5,790 nucleotides of DNA. Origin: an uncultured Lachnospiraceae bacterium. Lineage in GTDB: Bacteria > Bacillota_A > Clostridia > Lachnospirales > Lachnospiraceae. The DNA lies in assembly GCA_902795835.1 (NCBI GenBank), contig CADBNA010000211.1, positions 1-5,790 on the forward strand, in the 5' to 3' direction. A program made the position numbers and the translations under genes. This document shows positions 1 through 5,227 of this stretch, piece after piece (within the stretch, counting starts at the first letter, position 1; every line of letters starts with the position of its first letter). The notes below the pieces were generated by a model. It saw only the letters and a program-made list of their open reading frames with translations, was not told the origin of the DNA and made no database searches.

Positions 1-153
1 GGCCTTGCTGCTGAAGCCGTCCGCCTCATTGTTTATCCCGAAATGTGTCGCCATCACGTCTGGCAGACGATTCCAACAGATGATACCAATCAGCATGGGA
101 AGAATCGTCACGATACTTGTGATGATCAGTGTTTTTCTATTTGCTTTCAGCAT
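1..153 (-). CDS. sdpI: SdpI-family membrane protein, N-terminal part (runs off the window)
   Basis: The first 51 codons are visible; the rest lies beyond the left edge. The protein opens with a short basic stretch (MLKANRKT), then one hydrophobic membrane segment (about residues 9-27). Next comes the DUF1648-type signature found near the start of SdpI-like proteins: an LPD turn at 30-32, THFG at 36-39, and an ADGF stretch at 44-47. Family knowledge: SdpI of Bacillus subtilis is a multi-pass membrane protein that protects against the SdpC toxin and sequesters the repressor SdpR; many homologues have no known toxin. The start overlaps the end of the upstream ArsR-type gene by 17 nt and is preceded by AAAGGAGG (162-169) at 8-nt spacing, inside that gene, so translation is probably coupled. 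The family call is good; an immunity function is only inferred. No toxin gene is visible next to it. Confidence 0.85.
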   Translation of the reverse strand, partial: MLKANRKTLIITSIVTILPMLIGIICWNRLPDVMATHFGINNEADGFSSKA

Positions 154-421
154 CAGAACTGCCTCCTTTAAGTTCCGAGACCCACAGCATGATCTCCTCT
201 AATACAGATGTGTTTAACTGGTAGTAAATGAAGTTCTTTTCCCTGCTCTCAAAAATCAGATCTGCCTGCTTTAGAATCTTGAGATGATAAGAGATTGTTG
301 CACCTGTCATTTCAAAGTGTGATCCAATGTCTCCGGCGGAAAGAGGCCCTTTTTTCAACAATTCAAGAATCTGTCGTCTCACAGGATCAGACAGGGCTTT
401 AAACGTTTCCGCAAATGCCAT
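137..421 (-). CDS. sdpR: ArsR-family winged-helix repressor, SdpR-like autorepressor
   Basis: This is a 94-aa DNA-binding protein of typical ArsR/SmtB length. The SDPVRRQILELL helix (11-22) is the classic start of the fold. The helix-turn-helix follows at about 26-52, with recognition helix residues ATISYHLKIL (41-50), and the wing runs to about residue 70 (FIYYQLN). There is no cysteine at all, so cysteine-based metal sensing as in ArsR or CadC is excluded. Pairing with a downstream SdpI-like gene points to the SdpR subfamily, where the membrane protein relieves autorepression. The start at 421 is chosen because AAGGAGGA (427-434) lies 5 nt upstream and residue 1 begins the conserved fold. 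The open frame continues upstream to 601, but that stretch contains the promoter and operators and is not coding. Two matching inverted repeats around the promoter support autoregulation. Confidence 0.9.
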   Translation of the reverse strand: MAFAETFKALSDPVRRQILELLKKGPLSAGDIGSHFEMTGATISYHLKILKQADLIFESREKNFIYYQLNTSVLEEIMLWVSELKGGSSDAESK

Positions 422-444
422 CCTAATCCTCCTTCTCAAAAATG

Positions 445-466
445 TATTTAGATCATTTTCTAAATA
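445..466. promoter_or_regulatory. probable SdpR operator 1 (over the transcription start)
   Basis: A perfect inverted repeat, TATTTAGA-N6-TCTAAATA, lies immediately downstream of the -10 box and covers the expected start point. Its arms are identical to those of the second site at 501-522. ArsR-family repressors bind such AT-rich dyads; assignment to the adjacent repressor is inferred from position and repetition. Confidence 0.72.
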
Positions 467-467
467 G

Positions 468-496
468 AATATACACCTTCCGAATATTGCAGTCAA
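468..496 (-). promoter_or_regulatory. sigma-A-type promoter of sdpRI
   Basis: On the minus strand TTGACT (491-496) and TATATT (468-473) are separated by exactly 17 bp, a near-consensus vegetative promoter. Transcription should start near 461, giving a leader of about 40 nt before the sdpR start. The -35 box abuts one inverted repeat and the start point lies inside another, as expected for tight repression. Confidence 0.8.
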
Positions 497-528
497 GGGG
501 TATTTAGAAATTATTCTAAATACCCCTT
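495..528. promoter_or_regulatory. probable SdpR operator 2, extended 15-bp inverted repeat upstream of the -35 box
   Basis: The core at 501-522 has the same TATTTAGA-N6-TCTAAATA arms as operator 1, with centres 56 bp apart. Here symmetry extends outward to perfect 15-bp arms (AAGGGGTATTTAGAA at 495-509 and its complement at 514-528) around a 4-nt centre, ATTA. The arm nearest the promoter overlaps the first bases of the -35 hexamer. Because the ABC operon is transcribed toward it, the dyad would also form an RNA hairpin downstream of that operon. It has no T-tract in either direction, so I do not call it a terminator. Confidence 0.7.
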
Positions 529-548
529 CAAGGTTATTACCAGTATTG

Positions 549-598
549 AGATCAGATTGCTGATACTGCAGCTGAATCCAGACGCAGTATGGATACTT
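549..598 (-). pseudogene. remnant or partial copy of a CPBP protease gene
   Basis: This 50-base stretch matches 5392-5442, inside the CPBP gene of this window, with about 46 of 51 aligned positions identical and one single-base gap. On the minus strand it reads [10 protein letters not shown], matching QVSILRLDSA of the protease (residues 111-120 from its first visible Met). The single-base loss then shifts the frame to a stop. The match ends at the first base of the ABC ATPase stop codon. Nothing on either side is clearly homologous, and the protease catalytic motifs are absent, so it cannot be functional. It could be a decayed paralogue or a recombination footprint. Confidence 0.6.
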
Positions 599-1695
599 CA
601 TAGGATCTTATAGCACAGAGTCTCCTCCTGCTCTGCTTCAGGCTGCCTTTTCAGTATTGCTCTCAGGATTGACGAGGAGATTTCATCGTCTTCTGTCAGC
701 AAAGCGGCTTTGCCTTCCGGCAGCAGGGTGCAGTCAATCTGCAGCTGTCTGCCGCCTCCGGCTTCTTCTGACCATACAGTCAGCTTTACCCCGCCCTTCT
801 TTCCCCGGTCCAGAGCCGGCAGTATCCTGGAAAGAGCAAACTCCTCTACAGCCAGGATCGTATTTCTCAATGCCATTCCGTCCATCACCTGATGGCTGCA
901 GAAAATCTCCAGTTCACCCAGCATTCCCGAAAGATCCCTGTTCTCATATCTGAAGTCATACTCCCATCTCCTGGTATGGAAGATGAACTGCCTTGTCTCC
1001 TCTCTCTCCGGATGTTCGAAGATCTGCTTCGGTGTGCCTTCCTCACAGATGACTCCCCCGTTCAGGAAGAATACCCTGTCGGAAATCTGTCTGGCCAGCC
1101 GCATCTCATGCGTAACGATCAGCATCGTAAGCCTGGTCCTGGCCAGATCGCGGATTACGGAAAGGACCTCAGATACCAGCGCGGGATCCAGCGCACTGGT
1201 CGGTTCATCGAACAGCATTATTTCCGGATTCATGGCAAGAGCCCTTGCGATGGCCACACGCTGTTTCTGTCCGCCCGACAGTTCATCCGGATATTTCCGT
1301 TCGTTCCCCTTCAGGCCGACGCGTTCGAGCTGTAAAAGAGCCTGCTCATACGCATCCCCGGCTGGACAGCCTTTCAGGTCTATCAGCGGCATCATCACAT
1401 TTTCAACTGCCAGCTTATGAGGAAACAGATTGAAAGACTGGAAGACCATCCCAACCTTCCGGCGAAGAAGCGGAAGGTCGGCATCCTTTGCGCACACATC
1501 CATGCCGTCTACTGTAACAGAGCCGGATGTCGGCGTTTCCAGTCGGTTAATGCAGCGAAGAAGCGTGGATTTTCCCGTTCCGGAAGGTCCGATAATACTG
1601 ATCACTTCGCCTGATTCAATGTCGCAGCTTACATCCGTCAGGGGAATCGTGTCCTGATATACTTTCCTAAGATTTCTTATCTCAATCAGACTCAT
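598..1695 (-). CDS. polar amino-acid ABC transporter ATPase (GlnQ/HisP-like) with extra C-terminal domain
   Basis: A 365-aa cytoplasmic ATPase that should power the permease encoded just upstream. The nucleotide-binding domain is complete: Walker [10 protein letters not shown] (36-44), Q-loop Gln86, signature LSGGQKQR (139-146), Walker B LFDEP (161-165) with catalytic Glu164, D-loop SALD (167-170) and switch His196. It closely resembles GlnQ/HisP/ArtP-type proteins, which normally end near residue 240. About 120 extra residues follow. These include [15 protein letters not shown] (281-295) and a last strand ETLCYKIL (358-365), and recall a degenerate histidine-kinase-like (RsbW-type) ATPase fold whose N-box Asn is missing; this is inference. 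The gene starts in a 4-nt ATGA overlap with the permease gene, with a G-rich site about 10 nt upstream, so the two form one operon. Substrate is not readable from the ATPase; polar amino acids are the family norm. Confidence 0.93.
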   Translation of the reverse strand: MSLIEIRNLRKVYQDTIPLTDVSCDIESGEVISIIGPSGTGKSTLLRCINRLETPTSGSVTVDGMDVCAKDADLPLLRRKVGMVFQSFNLFPHKLAVENVMMPLIDLKGCPAGDAYEQALLQLERVGLKGNERKYPDELSGGQKQRVAIARALAMNPEIMLFDEPTSALDPALVSEVLSVIRDLARTRLTMLIVTHEMRLARQISDRVFFLNGGVICEEGTPKQIFEHPEREETRQFIFHTRRWEYDFRYENRDLSGMLGELEIFCSHQVMDGMALRNTILAVEEFALSRILPALDRGKKGGVKLTVWSEEAGGGRQLQIDCTLLPEGKAALLTEDDEISSSILRAILKRQPEAEQEETLCYKIL

Positions 1696-3281
1696 ATCCG
1701 GTCTACCCCCCTGACAAGTCGTGCTTCTTTTTTCTTTTCTGAAGCCTTCGTGACAAGACCTGCTGTCTTTGCCAGCAATCGGGTCAGCGCAAAATAGATC
1801 AGTGCGATCGCAACCAGGGGAAAGAATGCCTCCATCGTCCTGCTCCGGATCAGGTCGCCTGCCCTTGTCAGATCCACCACCGCGATATATCCCGCGATAC
1901 TCGTCTCCTTCAGAAGGCTGATAAACTGTGACTGAAGCACCGGAACATAGAGCCGCTTCGCCTGCGGCAAAACTATTTTTTTAAATGACATATCTTCCGT
2001 GTATCCGAGCGCCAGTGCGGCTTCCCTCTGGCCCCCGTCCACAGCTGACGCTGCATTCCAGATGGTTCCATAGGCTCTGGCCCCAAAGATAAGCGCAAAG
2101 CCGATAACTGCGACGGCAACCGCCGGTATGCCGGTTTTTCCGAAGATAATGTAGTAAAGCACCATCAGGATCACAACCGCGGGTATGCCGGCCACAAGGC
2201 TCTCATAGGCAGAGAGCAGGGCGTTCAGGGCCCTGATGTTTTTATGCCTCAGCAATACCAGAAGATACGCCAGGACGGCACCTGCAGCCCCGGAAGATAT
2301 GCTCATCAGAACTGTCAGCCACAGTCCGGAGAGGACCATAACATACCTTTTTTCCTTTATAAAAGTACGGTAAAAGCTGTCGCGGATATCCGAAAAGAAA
2401 GAGGAGGTGCCGGGCGCGTGCGAAGCATCGTCTTTCGCTGCCTTTACCACCAGAACAAAAGATGCCGGATGGTACTCGACAAAATCCATCATCTCTTTCC
2501 TTTCGTCGGTGGCGATGATGGAGCCTCCGCCCAGAAGCGCCTTTCCGGACTGTACACTGGACAGGACGGAAGCAAGCTCCATTCCCGAAAATGATACGTG
2601 AACGTCCAGTTCTTTTGCGATCAGGAGAATCAGCTCGACGTCGAAGCCGGTCAGTTCCCCATTCTCTCCGGCATAGCAGACGGGTTCCAGCGTATCGCAC
2701 ATCGCCGCCTTCACAGTGCCATTCTCACCCGGCCAGTCCTGCTCCGGCACGTGTTTTACACTTTCATCTGTCCCGGTCCATTTTTCCCAGAGCGCATCTA
2801 TTGTCTCCTTCGGGATCCTGTCCAGTGCTTCCTGCCACTTCTCTCTTTCCCGGTCTCCTTTTGCAAAGGCATATCCAAACATCCCGCCCCTCAGGCTCTG
2901 AGGAAACAATGCCAGGTCACTGTTTTTGTTTATGGCAAGTGCGGCAACGGCATTGTTGTTCAGGATGGCATCGGTCTTTCCTGACTTTAAGGCCAGCAGC
3001 ATGTCGGCCATGGAAGCATAGTAGGTAAACCCTCCCACATCCGGTACAAACGACCTGACCAGCTCTTCAAAAGGGGCTCCTGTGAGCATGGACACCGTCT
3101 TGCCGTTCAGCTCCGAGAACTCCTGAAATACCGGTACCCTGCCCTGGCCGCCCTGTTCCTGCATCTGTCCTTCAGAAGAACCCGTTTCCCCGTCTCCCCA
3201 CACAGCAGCAGCTGAAAACAGAACGGCCAGGGATAACATCAAGCATATAAATACCTTAGAGAATTTCAATCTGTAATACAT
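1692..3281 (-). CDS. amino-acid ABC transporter fused substrate-binding protein and permease, lobes permuted
   Basis: A 529-aa membrane protein. Residues 1-29 form a Sec signal or anchor (hydrophobic 10-27, AAA at 24-26), followed by a Gly/Gln-rich linker. Residues 55-175 resemble the second half of a family-3 solute-binding protein ([11 protein letters not shown], then a KSGKTDAIL segment). Residues 188-283 resemble the first half of such a protein ([16 protein letters not shown] at 210-225, [11 protein letters not shown] at 257-267). Residues 312-505 are a HisMQ-type permease with about five membrane segments and an EAA loop ([11 protein letters not shown] at 417-427, KIVLPQ at 435-440). 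The order is thus second lobe, first lobe, channel. I recall similar fusions from other gut Clostridia, so the layout may be recurrent. The first-lobe GK-x-D position reads GKAL, so ligand binding may differ. A strong promoter lies upstream, and the gene overlaps the ATPase start by 4 nt. The ligand is unknown. Confidence 0.9.
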   Translation of the reverse strand: MYYRLKFSKVFICLMLSLAVLFSAAAVWGDGETGSSEGQMQEQGGQGRVPVFQEFSELNGKTVSMLTGAPFEELVRSFVPDVGGFTYYASMADMLLALKSGKTDAILNNNAVAALAINKNSDLALFPQSLRGGMFGYAFAKGDREREKWQEALDRIPKETIDALWEKWTGTDESVKHVPEQDWPGENGTVKAAMCDTLEPVCYAGENGELTGFDVELILLIAKELDVHVSFSGMELASVLSSVQSGKALLGGGSIIATDERKEMMDFVEYHPASFVLVVKAAKDDASHAPGTSSFFSDIRDSFYRTFIKEKRYVMVLSGLWLTVLMSISSGAAGAVLAYLLVLLRHKNIRALNALLSAYESLVAGIPAVVILMVLYYIIFGKTGIPAVAVAVIGFALIFGARAYGTIWNAASAVDGGQREAALALGYTEDMSFKKIVLPQAKRLYVPVLQSQFISLLKETSIAGYIAVVDLTRAGDLIRSRTMEAFFPLVAIALIYFALTRLLAKTAGLVTKASEKKKEARLVRGVDRI

Positions 3282-3305
3282 ACCTTCACCCCGCCTTATC
3301 GTCAG

Positions 3306-3326
3306 TGAACAAAGCCCACGTGTTCA
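3306..3326. promoter_or_regulatory. inverted repeat in the ABC operon leader, possible operator
   Basis: TGAACA (3306-3311) and TGTTCA (3321-3326) form a perfect 6-bp dyad with a 9-bp spacer; a CACGTG palindrome overlaps the right part. It lies a few bases downstream of the predicted transcription start, where a repressor would act. With only 12 defined bases it could be chance. Confidence 0.35.
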
Positions 3327-3337
3327 AATCTTCTTAA

Positions 3338-3366
3338 AATATATTGTAAAGCAGACTGTTTTTCAA
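3338..3366 (-). promoter_or_regulatory. sigma-A-type promoter of the ABC transporter operon
   Basis: On the minus strand TTGAAA (3361-3366) and TATATT (3338-3343) are spaced by 17 bp. The start should fall near 3331, leaving a leader of about 50 nt. A GGGGTGAAGG stretch just before the ATG at 3281 supplies a close-set ribosome binding site. Confidence 0.75.
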
Positions 3367-3496
3367 TATTATATCTTATCTCAGATGGTTATTTGCGAAA
3401 AGTCACAGACCTTTCTTTGCGTGCAGCCAGAAGAAAATTGTTTTCAACACTTGTTCTCCGCAATTTCGCCTGCGCCCTGCTGTGCGCCAAATTATC

Positions 3497-3525
3497 TTGA
3501 CGGGCATGCTGTTATATGATACGTT
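3497..3525 (+). promoter_or_regulatory. probable promoter for the plus-strand NUP gene
   Basis: TTGACG (3497-3502) and TACGTT (3520-3525) are 17 bp apart, and TG precedes the -10 by one base (extended -10). The -10 is weak but keeps its first, second and last consensus bases. Transcription should start near 3532, well before the terminator in the leader. The remaining divergent region, 3367-3496, shows no gene or clear structure to me. Confidence 0.5.
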
Positions 3526-3562
3526 GCACTAAACTGACGAAAAGACGGTTCAGACTGTCAGC

Positions 3563-3591
3563 AAAGCCCAGGGCTAAGCTCTGGGTTTTTT
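3563..3591 (+). terminator. intrinsic terminator in the leader of the NUP gene
   Basis: An 8-bp stem, CCCAGGGC (3567-3574) with GCTCTGGG (3578-3585), contains one G-U pair and a TAA loop. Six T residues follow, and an A-rich stretch precedes the stem. It sits between the predicted promoter and the start codon 58 nt later. It may end a short transcript of about 60 nt, act as an attenuator, or stop reading from further upstream. Upstream bases 3532-3561 can form three mutually exclusive short stems (AACTG/CGGTT, CTGAC/GTCAG, GACGG/CTGTC). No clear antiterminator pairing with the terminator arms is visible. Confidence 0.7.
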
Positions 3592-3648
3592 GTTCGGCCA
3601 GAAGCACCGGGCACCTGGAAAGCAATCTGAAAAGAAAAGAGTAGAGGT

Positions 3649-4764
3649 ATGAAAAGACAAGCATTGAAGAAATTATTGCGTACCGTATTAGCCTCATGTC
3701 TGCTGGCAGGTCTTCTTCATGGTGCTGCCGCAGGGCAGGAAAATGAGAACATAGATCTGCCGTCCGGACAGCAGACTGAAAACTCAGATCTTCCTGCCGG
3801 GCAGGAAAAGATAAAGATAAAAGCACTGATTCTGCCCAAATTCGAGATACAGGAAATGGCCGGCGATTATCCCGGAGAGGCACAGTTTTACTATGAACGC
3901 TATCTTGAGGGCGGTGAGGAATATGATATTTCGGACGCTGTCGGAGTTAAAAAACTGTATGTCAAAGATGGGATAGCACTTTTTGTGCTGGGCATGGGAA
4001 AGGTAAATGCGGCGCTGAGTACAATGGAAGTGCTCTCGGACAGCCGGTTTGATTTTTCAGATGCCTGTATCATCTCCACGGGCTGTGCCGGATCCTCCGT
4101 CGGAACCAGCGTTATGGGAGATGTGTTTGTGATTACCGCAGCGGTTGACTATGATCTGGGCCACCATGCTGATATCCGGGAAATGGAAGCCGGTGCGGAA
4201 GAGCAGCCAGCCACATGGTTCCATGATGAGGATTATGATGAGATAGCGGTATTCCGGCTGAATCAGGATCTGACGGAACGGGCCTACAGTCTGGTAAAGG
4301 ATGTGCCGCTGGAGACAACAGAGCCTGCCAGAGAATATATGGGGGCGACATTTGATGGAGAAGAATGGGCGGTCCGCGATCCGAAAGTACTGAAGGGAAC
4401 CACTGTTACCGGGGATAATTATTGGAAGGGCAGGTATGATCATGAAAAAGCCTTGCTGATGACGCGGACCTACGGCTGTCCGGATCCGTATGCGACCACG
4501 GAAATGGAGGATGCTGCAGTCGCTCTGGCTGTGAAACGTATGGGGCTGCTGGATCATTTACTGATCATCAGAGACAGCGTGAATTTGGATGTGTTCATGC
4601 TGGGTGAGACTCCTGAGAGTCTGTGGGGTCCCGAAATTCAGGCGTCTTCGGAAGCAGAGGTCCATGTGAATTCAGCGGACCTTTTTGAAACGGCTATGAA
4701 AAACAATTTTGTTGTGGGAAGCAAGATCATTGACGCTTTAGTAAGGGGAGATCTGGAGATCTAA
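3649..4764 (+). CDS. exported NUP-family purine nucleoside permease / nucleosidase-like protein
   Basis: A 371-aa protein with a signal peptide: basic n-region MKRQALKKLLR, hydrophobic core about 12-24, and AAA|G as a likely cleavage site at 28/29. A lipobox-like LASC occurs at 14-17, but the hydrophobic run before it is too short for a confident lipoprotein. A polar linker with two 11-residue repeats (34-55) leads into the NUP domain (about 57-368). Family-like segments are GMGKVNAA (115-122), ISTGCAGSS (142-150), TGDNYWKG (254-261), TTEMEDAA (283-290) and IIRDSVNLD (306-314). NUP proteins were named for nucleoside uptake in yeast but have a nucleoside-phosphorylase-like fold, so extracytoplasmic binding or cleavage of purine nucleosides is plausible. 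The GAGG before the ATG is only 1 nt away, an unusually tight spacing; an in-frame stop at 3628-3630 excludes an upstream start. It is monocistronic, with a hairpin terminator after it. Confidence 0.88.
   Translation: MKRQALKKLLRTVLASCLLAGLLHGAAAGQENENIDLPSGQQTENSDLPAGQEKIKIKALILPKFEIQEMAGDYPGEAQFYYERYLEGGEEYDISDAVGVKKLYVKDGIALFVLGMGKVNAALSTMEVLSDSRFDFSDACIISTGCAGSSVGTSVMGDVFVITAAVDYDLGHHADIREMEAGAEEQPATWFHDEDYDEIAVFRLNQDLTERAYSLVKDVPLETTEPAREYMGATFDGEEWAVRDPKVLKGTTVTGDNYWKGRYDHEKALLMTRTYGCPDPYATTEMEDAAVALAVKRMGLLDHLLIIRDSVNLDVFMLGETPESLWGPEIQASSEAEVHVNSADLFETAMKNNFVVGSKIIDALVRGDLEI
3748..3813 (+). repeat. two tandem 33-bp units coding 11-residue linker repeats
   Basis: The units encode NIDLPSGQQTE and NSDLPAGQEKI. 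Both carry AGATCT at the same position, exactly 33 bp apart. They lie between the signal peptide and the NUP domain and look like an expandable spacer. Only two copies are present, the second diverging at its end. Confidence 0.6.
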
Positions 4765-4826
4765 GTTGTCATCTGCCCGCCGTACTGCTCATTCTTCCGA
4801 ATACATGATGCTGTACCCCCAATACC

Positions 4827-4876
4827 AGGCAGAAGCCCACAAACAGCGTAACCACGCTGCCTGTGGGCTTTTGCCT
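4827..4876. terminator. long hairpin between convergent genes, probable terminator
   Basis: A 15-bp outer stem (4827-4841 with 4862-4876, one G-U pair) is followed by a 2x2 internal loop and a 6-bp inner stem (CAGCGT/ACGCTG) with an AACC loop. On the plus strand a TTTT run lies within the descending arm; on the minus strand the equivalent is only TTCT. It most likely ends the NUP transcript and may also serve the small gene ending at 4882. Confidence 0.7.
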
Positions 4877-4881
4877 CTCAT

Positions 4882-5133
4882 TCAGTCGTCAAAGACAGGA
4901 ACGTCTACGAGAGGCGGAACCTGATCCCAGACGGAACTGACATAGTCTTTTATTTCTTGATCTGGCAAATACGCGAGACAATCCTCCAGGGTAAAGAACA
5001 TTTTTAACCGCCATATTTTTTCCCACCACTCCCTTTTTCCTTCGTCTGTCAGTTCGCCGCCGGAAATGTGTCTGAGTTCTTCAATAGCGATCTTTTTCAT
5101 CTCCAAATCATGTTTTCTGCTGTTGCTTTCCAT
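4882..5133 (-). CDS. 83-aa protein with double-glycine leader-like motif, possible secreted peptide precursor
   Basis: I do not recognise a family for the whole protein. Residues 17-26 (IEELRHISGG) match the pattern of double-glycine leaders cleaved by peptidase-containing ABC exporters: an acidic EL pair, a hydrophobic residue, then GG at 25-26. If cleaved there, the product would be 57 residues. It is acidic, with a tryptophan-rich start (REWWEKIW), one cysteine (about residue 53), and no Gly-rich helix or multi-Cys pattern typical of known bacteriocins or RiPPs. The start at 5133 is chosen because GGGAAG lies 4 nt upstream, with AAAGGAG further up; the alternative Met12 (5100) has GGAG touching the ATG, which is poor spacing. 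It lies 94 nt after the CPBP protease gene on the same strand with no terminator seen between, so co-transcription is likely. No exporter or modifying enzyme is visible. It could instead be a small cytoplasmic protein with a chance GG motif. Confidence 0.6.
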   Translation of the reverse strand: MESNSRKHDLEMKKIAIEELRHISGGELTDEGKREWWEKIWRLKMFFTLEDCLAYLPDQEIKDYVSSVWDQVPPLVDVPVFDD

Positions 5134-5227
5134 GTTTCTTCCCTTTCTCCTTTCCGGAACAGCTGCGTTATTTCTATATATGCTGTATTCAGATCAGATA
5201 TAGAGCAGTACATTTTCTGTGCAGGCC

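Noticed and set aside
495..528. The 15-bp dyad as a terminator of the ABC operon
   Set aside because: It has no T-tract in either direction, and its core is shared with the second dyad, which favours an operator.
422..601. An N-terminal extension of the ArsR-type protein up to position 601
   Set aside because: The open frame runs through the promoter, both operators and the CPBP remnant. The Met at 421 has an excellent ribosome site and begins the conserved fold.
657..1657. Several plus-strand open frames opposite the ATPase gene
   Set aside because: They overlap a complete ABC ATPase, lack recognisable domains, and are shadows of its codon pattern.
3534..3580. Resemblance to a c-di-GMP-I riboswitch core (GCAAAGCC followed by GGGCTAA, with an upstream GAAA)
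   Set aside because: The order of short motifs is suggestive, but the GAAA does not cap a proper stem and the second helix with its conserved GCCAGGUUGCC-like part is absent. A covariance search would settle it.
4057..4557. Minus-strand 166-aa open frame opposite the NUP gene
   Set aside because: It lies wholly inside a well-supported gene, resembles no family and has no convincing ribosome site.
5174..5203. CTATAT/ATATAG inverted repeat and TATATA boxes upstream of the 83-aa gene as its own promoter
   Set aside because: No matching -35 box was found at suitable spacing, and the 6-bp AT-rich dyad could be chance. Co-transcription with the protease gene is simpler.
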